Source: Planctomycetaceae bacterium (GTDB taxonomy: Bacteria; Planctomycetota; Planctomycetia; Pirellulales; Pirellulaceae). From it: a stretch of 64,000 nt of DNA. The notes under the pieces were generated by a model. The model worked only from the letters and a program-made list of their open reading frames with translations, searched no databases and was not told the origin of the DNA. The stretch is from assembly GCA_027487485.1 (NCBI GenBank), contig JAIYDN010000112.1, forward strand, positions 62,001 to 126,000, read 5' to 3'. Shown one piece after another: positions 55,898-64,000 of the stretch (its first letter is position 1; the number at the start of each line of letters is the position of its first letter). Made by a program: the position numbers and the translations under genes.

Positions 55898-57598
55898 CTA
55901 GGTCTGGAATTGCTGGATTAGATCAGAAATCTCAGTCGAAATCCGTTGCATCTGCTTTCCGGCATCCACGAACTGTGAAGCTCCCGCTGCCGACTGACTG
56001 GCCACGCGTTCCACTTCCGCAACCGAGCTCGAGATGCGAACCGACGCTGCTGCCGACTCGGTGACGCCACCAGCAACCATCGAAACCGATTGAGAAACAC
56101 TCTGCATATGCGTAGACATGTTCCTCGTCGAAACACTCTGTTCTTCGATCGCTGCCGCTATTCTGCTTGAAGTTTCGGTCCTTTGGTTAATCATTTTGCT
56201 AATCGCAGCAATCGATTGGACAGCCTCTTTGGATGCGTCTTGCACAGATTCAATCGACTTGCGAATGTCCGAGGTTGCGACGGCAGTCTGTTTTGCCAAA
56301 TCCTTGACCTCGGTTGCTACCACGGCGAATCCCTTGCCGTATTCTCCTGCCCTCGCGGCTTCGATCGTCGCATTCAGGGCTAACAAATTGGTTTGATCTG
56401 CGAGATCCTCAATCAACTCGACCACATTGCCAATCGCATCCGTCGCTTTGTGCAACGTCTGCATGCGCAGGCTAGTCGCTTTGGCAAGCTGGCTCGTCTC
56501 CGCAACGTCGGTATTATACTTCTGGGTTACCGATGAAATTTCATTGATGGTAGAAGTCATTTCATTTAGCGAGACCTCAATGGAAGCCACGTTTTCAGTC
56601 ATGGTGACCGACGACGAAGTCACATTGTTCATATTGTGTGCCAGCGAAGAAGCAACATTATTAACGATCGATGTTTGATGAGTCGTGCGTCGAACACCTT
56701 CGCTGATATCACTAGCAGATGAAGATACTTGGCCAGCAGAACATGCTAACGATTTACTGCTCAGACTGAGCTTCTTAACCATCGCCTGGATTTTTCCCGC
56801 TGCATTATTGTAGGCTTCTGCCATTTGCCCAAATTCGTCCGTTCGCGTCATCGTCAACGTACGAGTCAGATTTCCCTCGCCGAATTCAGATAAAGCATTC
56901 ATCACTTGAACAATTGGTCCGACGATAGTCCTGGTGCAGAGAGTAGCCGCGACAACCGACACCAAAATGCTTGTCGACACAAAAAGCATTACTAAAAGCC
57001 CCATACTTCGCTGAAGGGGCGCAACTTCCGCAGCCGCAGCGTCAACAATAGCATCTCCTTGTTCCTCAAGAACATCGATAAAGGTCAACATCTCCTCAGC
57101 CTTCGATTCGAAGTTTTTGAAGTGCGACTGTAAGGCAAGGTCAGTGTTGACCCCAAGGCTATTTCCTTGATTCTCACGCACCGATGTTTCGTAACGTGCC
57201 AAGAGCTTCCCAAGCGACTCGTGATACTCTTCTTGTAAGCTTTCGAGCTTAGTATACGTATTTTTGGGCATCAGTTTTTGCTCGACAAACTCTGCAAACG
57301 CTTCACGAGCCTCATCGCCCAGTGTCGAGATTTTGCCTCTCGTGACAACCGGATCCCTGCCCGAAAGCAATTGACGCACGGCTAACATCTGGCCTTCTGT
57401 TTTGATAACACCGTTCATGATGCTATCCGCGTTACTCCACGCTGGCCCAGAAATGAAGCTGAGTATCTTGCCTAACCGATACATTCCATAGTACCCAGTC
57501 CCTGCACAGCAAAGCAGCAATATCATCAACAGAAGAAAACCAGAACTGATCCTTACGGATACGCGCCCAGTTAAAAAACGAAAGATACTTAATAGCAC
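55898..57598 (-). CDS. Methyl-accepting chemotaxis protein
   Basis: About 566 residues from GTG at 57598, chosen because GGGGAGA lies 5 bases upstream; the frame also opens at 57640. One transmembrane helix (about 19-38), a periplasmic helical sensor (about 40-190), a second transmembrane helix (about 199-218), a HAMP segment, then a long coiled-coil signalling domain. The hairpin tip [21 protein letters not shown] (about 400-425) binds CheA and CheW. No che genes adjoin it. The ligand is unknown. Confidence 0.92.
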   Translation of the reverse strand: MLLSIFRFLTGRVSVRISSGFLLLMILLLCCAGTGYYGMYRLGKILSFISGPAWSNADSIMNGVIKTEGQMLAVRQLLSGRDPVVTRGKISTLGDEAREAFAEFVEQKLMPKNTYTKLESLQEEYHESLGKLLARYETSVRENQGNSLGVNTDLALQSHFKNFESKAEEMLTFIDVLEEQGDAIVDAAAAEVAPLQRSMGLLVMLFVSTSILVSVVAATLCTRTIVGPIVQVMNALSEFGEGNLTRTLTMTRTDEFGQMAEAYNNAAGKIQAMVKKLSLSSKSLACSAGQVSSSASDISEGVRRTTHQTSIVNNVASSLAHNMNNVTSSSVTMTENVASIEVSLNEMTSTINEISSVTQKYNTDVAETSQLAKATSLRMQTLHKATDAIGNVVELIEDLADQTNLLALNATIEAARAGEYGKGFAVVATEVKDLAKQTAVATSDIRKSIESVQDASKEAVQSIAAISKMINQRTETSSRIAAAIEEQSVSTRNMSTHMQSVSQSVSMVAGGVTESAAASVRISSSVAEVERVASQSAAGASQFVDAGKQMQRISTEISDLIQQFQT

Positions 57599-57855
57599 GC
57601 GAATCTCCCCGCCAAAGGATACGTCATGAGTTCTACACAAGTAGAGTTACGTCCGTTTCCTCTGAACAGCAAAGCCAATTGGTCAATTTAGGCGAATCTT
57701 CAAATTTTTCTGCGACTTCTTGATACATATCCCTACAAAGCTCATTCATCAAGGATTGTCGAAATGCTCTCCCACAACTCGATCAACATTATGCCGTGTT
57801 GCATAACATTTCCATTGCAACAGTTCTCGTCGGGGTAAGTGAGTCAACGAGAACG

Positions 57856-58341
57856 CTACCGCTCAAAGACCGCGAAACACTTTCCGATCAGCTTAAGGCT
57901 AATCGCAGTAGAGAGGACCATGCACACGCAAATAACAGCGGTGGAGACAAATACATCTCTTGCGTTTTTTGTCATCTCATTATCCCAGGCATTCGTGACA
58001 AAGAACAAGGTCGCCGGCAAGCTGGCACACATCAAAGCAATGGTGTAACCATATTTCCATTTCCAAGTACCACCAAACACCAGTCCGCCGATGACTCCAC
58101 CCGGCAGTGAAAAAACCGGTATCCCCATCAGCCAAAGACCGTCAAATTCACCCCCGAGACCAAAATAGCCAGACACTGCCGGTAACAACACGGCAAACGC
58201 AAGAGCAAAGGCAACAATCGGCGTCAGTACTCCACCACCGATTAATCCAAGCAGAATAGTGAACCACTTGCTGAGTCGTCCTACGTCCCCAGTTGGGTTG
58301 GATTGGTCATTGGTTGGGTCTAATTTTTCCAAGGGTCTCAC
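57856..58341 (-). CDS. Small membrane protein of unknown function
   Basis: A 161-residue protein with four likely transmembrane helices (WFTILLGLIGGGVL, IVAFALAFAVLLP, YTIALMCASLPATLFFV and VFVSTAVICVCMVLSTA) and Gly-rich loops. No family is recognised. It starts 13 bases after the preceding membrane gene, suggesting co-expression. Confidence 0.55.
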   Translation of the reverse strand: MRPLEKLDPTNDQSNPTGDVGRLSKWFTILLGLIGGGVLTPIVAFALAFAVLLPAVSGYFGLGGEFDGLWLMGIPVFSLPGGVIGGLVFGGTWKWKYGYTIALMCASLPATLFFVTNAWDNEMTKNARDVFVSTAVICVCMVLSTAISLKLIGKCFAVFER

Positions 58342-58354
58342 TTACCTCAATTCA

Positions 58355-58711
58355 TCAATCTTCGATCGAGTCCTTCGCATTCGCCCGGTTGTTCGGTAAC
58401 ACCCCGTCGCCGCTCGAAACAGGAACAGCGCTTTCAGGTTGTTTGAGACGCCTCGCCAACTTCTCCATAAGGTACAGCACACCGGCCGCAACGAAAACAA
58501 CAGGAAGCGAAAGCATCCAGATCAGTCCCGTTAAGTTGCCCCCCACCGAAGCGTTGTAGACCTCGAATAAAAAGATCGCCCCCGAACTGAATACTAAAAC
58601 GGCCGCAAGCCAACGCCGCCAGGAACTGCAGAACCAACAGACAAGAAGACAAATCAAAAACGGCATTATTCCAATAACAGGTGCCGCCACGAATTGAATC
58701 AAAAGTTCCAT
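58355..58711 (-). CDS. Small membrane protein of unknown function
   Basis: A 118-residue protein with three hydrophobic helices (IGIMPFLICLLVCWFCSSW, WLAAVLVFSSGAIFLF and GLIWMLSLPVVFVAAGVLY) and a polar C-terminal tail. It precedes the next membrane protein gene by 13 bases. Function unknown. Confidence 0.55.
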   Translation of the reverse strand: MELLIQFVAAPVIGIMPFLICLLVCWFCSSWRRWLAAVLVFSSGAIFLFEVYNASVGGNLTGLIWMLSLPVVFVAAGVLYLMEKLARRLKQPESAVPVSSGDGVLPNNRANAKDSIED

Positions 58712-59150
58712 GCGATACTCCCTACTAAATTTGCAATTCTATCTTACTGGGTACTAAGGTTGATACCTTAAGAATCTAGTTGTCGAAGCACACATAGCAT
58801 ACCACAGAGCGAGGAGTTGAATTGCATCGAATTCCATCGCAACGTGTCGTCGTAACATGAGCCGCGGGCGCTAGCCGCGATCAAGCATCTAGCGCAACGA
58901 TACTCAACGCGGCTAGCGCCCAATGCCATCTACTTTCAAGCTGCTGTGAATGTCGAACACCGAATAAGGAATGGCGAATGACGAAATGGTGTATGGACTC
59001 CTTCGGATTTCGACATTCCTTGTTCGAAATTCGATATTACTGTTCCAGGAATAACAAACTAGATGCCATTGAGCTAGCGTCAGCGGCTCAATCAAGCGAA
59101 AAGCTAACTGCCGATTAACCCAATGCACCTTGCGTAGGAGCTTATTATTC
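58712..59150. other. Intergenic region with repeat elements, 439 bases
   Basis: Contains palindromes of the GGCTAGCGCC family and the dispersed element copy B. No credible gene. Outside the repeats, about 150 bases upstream of the 118-residue membrane protein gene presumably hold its promoter. Confidence 0.6.
58858..59090. repeat. Dispersed repeat copy B inside nested GGCTAGCGCC palindromes
   Basis: Core 58922-59067 matches copy A (36370-36519), including GAATGTCGAACACCGAAT and TTCGACATTCCTTGTTCG. Its ends pair (GCCATCTACTTT-like with AAACTAGATGCC). Left of the core, GGGCGCTAGCCGCG (58866-58879) pairs perfectly with CGCGGCTAGCGCCC (58908-58921). The outermost TGAGCCGCGGGCGCTAGC (from 58858) pairs with GCTAGCGTCAGCGGCTCA (to 59090). 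Confidence 0.7.
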
Positions 59151-59612
59151 CTACTCAGGTTCGTTCGGCGGTTCGATTCGTTCGTCGCTCTCTTGCAGTG
59201 CTCGAGCGTGTTTCGAAGCTCGATCGATCAAGTGACCTCCGGTCGTCATAACGGTAGCGGTTACTGCAAAGAAGAGCCAATGGTACCAGTGCAATGGTCC
59301 ATTGACAGGGTGATTCAGAACAAGTCGGTCGAAGGCAAAAAAGCTAAGTGTCCAAATCAAGACGGCGCCTAGAAAAACAAGAAGACGTATGGTCCACGGG
59401 TTCCCTTCAATCATTTCGATTCGTGAACCCGAGACGGGGGTAGTTCTTCGGAAACATACCCACATTCCTAGGAACGCAAAAGGAACCGCACCGAAGAAAA
59501 GTTTTCCACTGAGATAGATGCAAATCCCAGCGACAATCGCAGCCGCAATAGTCGCGAGCGTAAATAGACGATCCCATCGTCGGCGAGTGAATAGAATTTT
59601 CCGCTGTTTCAT
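59151..59612 (-). CDS. Small membrane protein of unknown function
   Basis: A 153-residue protein with four hydrophobic helices (LFTLATIAAAIVAGICIYL, LFFGAVPFAFLGMWVCF, IRLLVFLGAVLIWTLSFFAF and WLFFAVTATVMTTGGHLI) and a charged C-terminal tail ending in PPNEPE. No known family recognised. Flanked by repeats on its downstream side. Confidence 0.55.
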   Translation of the reverse strand: MKQRKILFTRRRWDRLFTLATIAAAIVAGICIYLSGKLFFGAVPFAFLGMWVCFRRTTPVSGSRIEMIEGNPWTIRLLVFLGAVLIWTLSFFAFDRLVLNHPVNGPLHWYHWLFFAVTATVMTTGGHLIDRASKHARALQESDERIEPPNEPE

Positions 59613-59757
59613 TCTTTGGCGAAATCTCTAGAAGTTCCCAATGGCTACGCACGTTACATTCATGACCGCAATCGTTACCAAAATCACTACGAGTAGCACT
59701 CGGAATCACTTCAATTGTCTTCGATCAAGCAAACGAACGGGTCAGTAGATAGCCAAT

Positions 59758-60309
59758 TCATGAAACAATAGACAAAACAAGCTCCACGTCCGAGTTGGAT
59801 GGAAAGACCGGATATACACAATCCGTGATGATACCGTCCCGACAAATGAGTGTAACTCGCTTGAGAAAAACCCTTGAATCAACGGTAAATGTAGGGAGCG
59901 AAAGCGCCTTCGCAAAATCGAACTTGGCATCCGACAATAACGAGTACGGGAGCGAGAGACGTTGCTTGGCCTCCGCCTGATCTTCGGGCGACTGAGTGCT
60001 AATTCCATACAGCGTTATGGAATTCTCCCTAAAGCGACTCGCGTTGTCACGGTAGGTGCACGCTTGCGGTGTGCAGCCACGTGCACCAGGAATGTCGTCC
60101 CAGCCCTTTGGCAGCGATTGGTCGGGGTGCCCAGTCATCGGATAAAGGAAAAGCACGCACACACCGGTCAAATCAGACATTCGAATTTGCGTTCCTGATG
60201 CCGAATCCACCAAAGAAACATCAGGAAGCGATAACCCAACGAGATGGTCACATTCGCCGTTATCCACCGGCGCAGGTAGATTCGGAGGAACTTTGGAGTA
60301 ATCGTGCAT
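59758..60309 (-). CDS. Peroxiredoxin (PrxQ/BCP-like)
   Basis: A 183-residue thiol peroxidase of the AhpC/TSA superfamily. LPDVSLVDSASG-type N-terminus, LFLYPMTGHPDQ, then GCTPQACTYRD with the peroxidatic Cys and a second Cys four residues later, as in PrxQ types with resolving Cys in the same helix. A Phe/Arg-containing strand (YGISTQSPEDQAEA) follows. An insertion of about 12 residues (HPDQSLPKGWDDIPGA) lies between the beta strand and the active Cys, longer than usual. It reduces peroxides using thioredoxin. Monocistronic. Confidence 0.82.
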   Translation of the reverse strand: MHDYSKVPPNLPAPVDNGECDHLVGLSLPDVSLVDSASGTQIRMSDLTGVCVLFLYPMTGHPDQSLPKGWDDIPGARGCTPQACTYRDNASRFRENSITLYGISTQSPEDQAEAKQRLSLPYSLLSDAKFDFAKALSLPTFTVDSRVFLKRVTLICRDGIITDCVYPVFPSNSDVELVLSIVS

Positions 60310-60375
60310 GAAGAACCTCCGGTGGAATGGCTCGTTAACGCCTCAGCTTGATGAATTCTTTCGACACTAGGCAAA

Positions 60376-61908
60376 TCACTTCACCAGTTCGATCTCACCG
60401 GGACGCCAGGTCTTGTCGAACCACGGTTCGAGCGGACCATACAAGCGCAGGATCATGAACCATCCCTTGCCTGGCAAAGTCTGCACCCAATTGTTCTCAT
60501 ATCCGACAGGAGCCTTTGGTCCAAAATAAACGTCCACGGAACCATCAGCGTTTTTCTTTAAATCTTTCTCTTGGCTGGAAACGCTCGGCGCTTTCTGATT
60601 GGTCTGGATCATGGATCGCGTCTGATTGTCATAGACGATGACGGACCAAAAGTCTTTTACCGGAACATTGGGGGGGAGCCGCATCTTGTACGTTTTCCCA
60701 CCGTCGAAGGGGTTGCCATTCGCGTCCTGGACAGACCACGGATACTGTGAACCTTTACCAACCATCTTCATTTCCATCGCCGGGGTAATGCCTGTGGCGA
60801 AGTAGTAATAGAAGATATAGCCATCCATATTCGTAACGCCGGGCGACGTCTCAAACTTGTAGCCGCCAAAGAAAGGCAAACGCCAAGTGCTCTCCGGATA
60901 GAAGTAGGCTTCCGGCGATCGGACTTTGAAAGCGATGGTGCGGGCGGTCACAGCACCGATATTGGCAGCGTCTGCCAGGATCTTCTTCATTCGCTCATCT
61001 GGCACGAAGGGTTTGCCCTTCATGATGCCGATGGAGGCGAACAGCCCCAGCATGGTCGGGTCGCTACCACCCGCAGGCTCTTCCTGAATAACCTTGTTGA
61101 GCATCTCCCAAAAGGTGTAGTCGCCCGGCGCGACAAAGGTGGCTGGGACGCCCGACCCATTGACGAACTTCATAGCAGGCGGATTGGATACTTCGGAGAG
61201 TTGGTAGACCTTCAGATGTTTCTTGACAAGTTCGACGCCAGGCTTGGTGGAACCATCGACAACAAACGCACGGAAGAAGAACCAACTGCCGTAAGTGCTC
61301 GGGCGCAGGACGGTGTAGCCAGCCGGAACCTCTCCATCGTAGCCGGGAGGCAACACTAGATACTTTCCCCCCTTGCCCCGATCTTCGCCCGTGATACCGA
61401 CATCAGCGACCCAGCGATACCAAAAGTCATTCACACCACCTAACACCTCGGGCGGGACCTCAAGAACCAACGGACCTTTCTTGGAGTCAAGCCAAATAAA
61501 GTTGTAGATCGTGTTGTCATTGGCGGTAAGTTCGACGGTACGCGGATCGACCAGGTTTTCCCAAATGACATCGGTTTGGTTGGCCGGGCCAAACTGCGCA
61601 ATTGAATCTCGCATACCAGCCTGATTCACGATTGGGATGGCCATGAGGTAAGCTTGCAAGGCGCGGGACCGGTCGAGATTGTCGTAAATTTTCTCGACGG
61701 TGTCGGCCGACGGGTAACCGTAGGTCAGGTCGAGCGTTCCAATGGAGCTTTCAATCTTATCGGGCACTGCCACTCCGGGAGCTATAGGCGTCGAATACTT
61801 GAGCTTCGGATCTGCCGGGATCGAATAGCGATCCTGGGCGAACAGGCTAAGAGGGCTCGTGAGAAGCGCGACGAGCGCGGCGGCAAAAATTGTCTGTTTG
61901 GTTTTCAT
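60376..61908 (-). CDS. Secreted DUF1254/DUF1214 protein
   Basis: A 510-residue exported protein. ATG at 61908 gives a clear signal peptide (MKTKQTIFAAALVALLTS to SLFAQ); the frame opens 30 codons earlier. The N-terminal DUF1254 domain has VEKIYDNLDRSRALQAYLMAIP and ANDNTIYNFIWLDSKKGPLVLEVP. The C-terminal DUF1214 domain has YKMRLPPNVPVKDFWSVIVYDNQTRSMIQ and GWFMILRLYGPLEPWFDKTW. The family is widespread and secreted, with unknown activity. About 66 bases separate it from the peroxiredoxin start, in the same direction. Confidence 0.88.
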   Translation of the reverse strand: MKTKQTIFAAALVALLTSPLSLFAQDRYSIPADPKLKYSTPIAPGVAVPDKIESSIGTLDLTYGYPSADTVEKIYDNLDRSRALQAYLMAIPIVNQAGMRDSIAQFGPANQTDVIWENLVDPRTVELTANDNTIYNFIWLDSKKGPLVLEVPPEVLGGVNDFWYRWVADVGITGEDRGKGGKYLVLPPGYDGEVPAGYTVLRPSTYGSWFFFRAFVVDGSTKPGVELVKKHLKVYQLSEVSNPPAMKFVNGSGVPATFVAPGDYTFWEMLNKVIQEEPAGGSDPTMLGLFASIGIMKGKPFVPDERMKKILADAANIGAVTARTIAFKVRSPEAYFYPESTWRLPFFGGYKFETSPGVTNMDGYIFYYYFATGITPAMEMKMVGKGSQYPWSVQDANGNPFDGGKTYKMRLPPNVPVKDFWSVIVYDNQTRSMIQTNQKAPSVSSQEKDLKKNADGSVDVYFGPKAPVGYENNWVQTLPGKGWFMILRLYGPLEPWFDKTWRPGEIELVK

Positions 61909-62057
61909 CGGCGAGTTGCTTTTGATTTTATTTTGAGTTAGTAAAGTACGATCATCCGAGTCACGCCCGACTCGGCAAACTATTGTAATCCGAAACATCC
62001 AAAAAGTGGTACATATGCCCCTTGAGAATGAGAACGCTCTGCAGGTTGAACCTACTG

Positions 62058-62522
62058 CTAGTCTCGGTCGTCAATCGCAATGCCCCTGGATACAAAATGC
62101 TCCTTCACGCTCAAGTAGTGCTCCATCCACAGATCGAAAAGCGTGTAACTCTCAACGGTACCATTCTTCATTTCGAGCTCCCAAATCGTTCGCTGCCAAT
62201 TCAGTCGGCCACTACCATAAGCGGCCGACACCTTCACAGCCTTGACGTCAGCCATGGAAATCCTTCCCTCGTGCCGATCCCACCATGGACCCACATTCCA
62301 GCTCATATGGCTCTCGTCGAACTGTATTTCGTCCAGAAAGTACGAGGGAAGCTTCAAGCCGAGTGCACCTAAAGCGAGCGTCCAGGCAATAAGCGCCGTG
62401 CCGCTCAATTTTCTCTTGTCTTTGCATCTGCTCGCTTCGCGATAGCCAAAATACACTAGTGCTGCGGCCAGAAGAAGTAGACCAATGATATAGAGAAGAG
62501 GAGTACGATAAATCGCTTGCAC
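62058..62522 (-). CDS. Small membrane protein with C-terminal soluble domain
   Basis: A 154-residue protein with two transmembrane helices (LLYIIGLLLLAAALVYFGY and LSGTALIAWTLALGALGL), then a soluble, PH-like beta-rich domain (ISMADVKAVKVSAAYGSGRL, WELEMKNGTVESYTLFD). No family assigned. A plus-strand frame over the same bases (62022-62372) is less protein-like. Confidence 0.55.
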   Translation of the reverse strand: MQAIYRTPLLYIIGLLLLAAALVYFGYREASRCKDKRKLSGTALIAWTLALGALGLKLPSYFLDEIQFDESHMSWNVGPWWDRHEGRISMADVKAVKVSAAYGSGRLNWQRTIWELEMKNGTVESYTLFDLWMEHYLSVKEHFVSRGIAIDDRD

Positions 62523-62650
62523 TTCGACGCCTAACGGCTAAATTCAGCCAGTACGAGTAGTAGTTATCTCAGCGCAAATCAAACGACCAACCGTAGGCTC
62601 GGATGCAATCGCTTGTTGCTGATAGTCCACAAAGATTGAATCGCAAAGAT

Positions 62651-62875
62651 TCAATCGCCGTGACGGCGTGACGCCTCGATTTGAGAACGCTTCCAGTCGT
62701 CAGTGAGCATCCCTGAGAATCCCCAATCTTCCTCTTCGATTTCCTGGATCACGATGTGAATATGTTCTGGACGTTTCCCGAGCACTCGCACGAGCGATTC
62801 CGTAACGTCTCGGACGAGTTGCGATTTTTGGTCGCGCGTCGCACCTCGGGTGATTTGAACATTCACGTATGGCAT
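62651..62875 (-). CDS. 4-oxalocrotonate tautomerase-family enzyme
   Basis: A 74-residue tautomerase. The start at 62875 places Pro directly after the initiator Met (MPYVNVQITRGATRDQKSQL), the catalytic N-terminal proline of the family; the frame opens four codons earlier. EHIHIVIQEIEEEDWGFSG matches the conserved second half with its active-site residues. It isomerises an unsaturated keto acid or similar. Monocistronic. Confidence 0.88.
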   Translation of the reverse strand: MPYVNVQITRGATRDQKSQLVRDVTESLVRVLGKRPEHIHIVIQEIEEEDWGFSGMLTDDWKRSQIEASRRHGD

Positions 62876-63078
62876 GAAGTTTTCCAACCTCTAAAAGTGA
62901 GTTCTCTAAATGTGACGATCCTAGGGAGCAAGCACGAAGTCATTTGCTCGTTCCTGCCTTCGACTAACTGGCGCCAGTCCGATTCGTAACAAGCCCAACA
63001 GCTTGAGCAAGTGAGTCTGGCCAGCATCATCGATCGGTTCAACCCAGATTGCTCGGCCCAGATTGCTCGGTCAAATGG

Positions 63079-63405
63079 CTACAGTAAATTTCGCGACGCG
63101 AGTTCTTTCTTCAGAGCGTCATATCTTTTGGATTTCTTCAAGAAAAGATAAATCAGAAACACAGGAATCAGGATAGGGAATCCCCAAGCACTTACGACAA
63201 TTCCGAAGACAACGATACCGATCAAAAACCCAATAAAAAATGCATCGACGATAGGGGATGGCGTTATCTTCTTGAATTCCTCTAGTAATTCATGGTCGCT
63301 TCGTGGAGACAGGTCTTGCTCGTTCATCTTTCCGGAATTTTCCTTTTCAAAGAGTTTACGTATCTCGAACGACATGAGTATATCGCGAATCGCAGCGCAT
63401 TCCAA
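63079..63405 (-). CDS. Small membrane protein of unknown function
   Basis: A 108-residue protein, or 82 residues from Met27 (63327, preceded by GGAAAG and a further AAAGGAAA). A short acidic helix (SDHELLEEFKKITPSPIVDA) leads into two transmembrane helices (FFIGFLIGIVVFGIVV and FPILIPVFLIYLFLKK) and a basic tail. The DHELLEEFKKITPSPI-type segment followed by a membrane pair resembles a recurrent small-protein family in bacteria of this group; the function is unknown. Confidence 0.6.
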   Translation of the reverse strand: MECAAIRDILMSFEIRKLFEKENSGKMNEQDLSPRSDHELLEEFKKITPSPIVDAFFIGFLIGIVVFGIVVSAWGFPILIPVFLIYLFLKKSKRYDALKKELASRNLL

Positions 63406-63477
63406 AGCTGTACCGTGAGCGTTTTCGAAAAATCAACTCTTGCCATTGAGATTGCCCTCCCCGTTTCGTCGACACTT

Positions 63478-63645
63478 CTAAGCCGAAAAAACCAAAACGC
63501 CAGTCAGGACAATTGCCAAAAGCACCATCAGTACCAATGGGAACAAGAAGACTTTAGGAAAGGCATACAGAATGCGCATGGCAATATGGCCATCCGAAAT
63601 TAGGCCGGAAACACTCAGAGTCGGACTGCATGCAAGATCACGCAT
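63478..63645 (-). CDS. Possible short membrane protein
   Basis: A 55-codon frame from ATG at 63645 to TAG at 63478. The last 33 residues form one strong hydrophobic helix (FLFPLVLMVLLAIVLTGVLV) after ILYAFPK. Met23 is an alternative start. Too short for family recognition, and no clear ribosome-binding site is seen. Confidence 0.3.
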   Translation of the reverse strand: MRDLACSPTLSVSGLISDGHIAMRILYAFPKVFLFPLVLMVLLAIVLTGVLVFSA

Positions 63646-63783
63646 CGATTATGAACCAGCCCCAACGTTGGAAAGATGAACTGAAACCAGCACCTAGCAT
63701 CCGCAGGTGAAGCCTCACAAGTCAAAAGCAGCTCATTGAGGCCTCGGCGCACGGTTTTGTTATGTTGCGATTGCTTATATCGG

Positions 63784-64000
63784 TCACACATAGCTCGGCC
63801 GATCTCCCGAAAACGCGAACGGGTGTTTATTCTCCTCGAAAACATCGTATAAAGCATCAGCGCCCTGGTCGAGTTTCAATTGACATTCAGCGGTGGTGAT
63901 CGGTACACACCAAATGAGTTGAACTGGATCGGAATCGATCCGCAGCTTGTCACCAATCGCCGAATCAGGAGCTACAATGGATGGCATAAAAAGCAGTGTA
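63784..64000 (-). CDS. Probable SUFU-domain protein, C-terminal part
   Basis: The frame is open to the window edge, so the gene continues beyond 64000; only about 72 C-terminal residues are visible. The pattern VQLIWCVPITTAECQLK, then a Gly-Ala-Asp-x-Leu-Tyr helix (QGADALYDVFEEN) and an ending RPSYV resembles the end of suppressor-of-fused-like domains, often found as immunity proteins in bacteria. Met at 63987 could be an internal start, but it would leave too short a protein. Confidence 0.5.
   Translation of the reverse strand, partial: TLLFMPSIVAPDSAIGDKLRIDSDPVQLIWCVPITTAECQLKLDQGADALYDVFEENKHPFAFSGDRPSYV

Noticed and set aside
57796-58110. Plus-strand frames opposite the 161-residue membrane protein
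   Set aside because: The minus-strand frame has four coherent hydrophobic helices; the plus frames do not.

Overview
The window looks like a chromosomal segment of a planctomycete, most likely of the Pirellulaceae type. The evidence is a DUF1559 pseudopilin-like protein with a C-terminal H-X9-DG motif, a DUF1573 protein, a secreted LamG plus WD40 protein, a DUF447 protein, a PurB of the long E. coli-like type, many starts without a clear Shine-Dalgarno sequence, and dispersed palindromes built on GGCTAGCGCC. Base composition is moderate and even, coding is dense, and I see no rRNA, CRISPR array, phage or insertion-sequence transposase. It reads as ordinary chromosome with several unusual genes.

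Layout. 1-9238, all minus strand: an FtsK/SpoIIIE ATPase cut by the window edge, a pseudopilin, a secreted esterase, a shortened UvrC-like nuclease, a DUF1015 protein, tRNA-Gln with its terminator, and purB. 9440-13759, plus strand: a compact five-gene cluster of three lipoproteins, a trypsin-like protease without a signal peptide and an exported protein of unknown function. 13791-24307, minus strand: an acyl-carrier-protein/alpha-oxoamine-synthase fusion, a CE1-type esterase with a DUF3472 protein, a PAS-GAF-REC regulator with a membrane phosphoesterase, and an FKBP/UDP-sugar pyrophosphorylase/ManC operon. 24511-25299: an R2K ATP-grasp gene. 25331-27523, minus: rplU-aroK-prepilin peptidase. 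27787-29931: a UvrD/PcrA helicase, convergent with a large secreted zinc protease.

33365-47445 holds two SDR oxidoreductases, the WD40 protein, tandem GTG-start phosphoesterases followed by DUF447, an orphan Hsp70, an orphan histidine kinase, glgX, xseB and a coiled-coil protein. 47734-55795 holds DUF1573, DUF72, a Pro/Asn-rich secreted protein, a cyanophycin-synthetase relative with a degenerate Mur-ligase domain, and PolX. 55898-64000, mostly minus strand, holds a chemoreceptor, several small membrane proteins, a peroxiredoxin, a DUF1254/DUF1214 protein, a tautomerase and the C-terminal end of a probable SUFU-domain protein.

The best leads for new biology are the CphA-like enzyme that keeps the ATP-grasp but has lost the Mur-ligase P-loop, the ACP-oxoamine synthase fusion, and the lipoprotein/trypsin-like cluster. 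In addition, two copies of a roughly 180-bp non-coding element with inverted ends (about 36355-36534 and 58910-59082) and a nested palindrome at 47609-47708 belong to dispersed repeat families. Functions come from reading motifs by eye. No database search or structure prediction was run.
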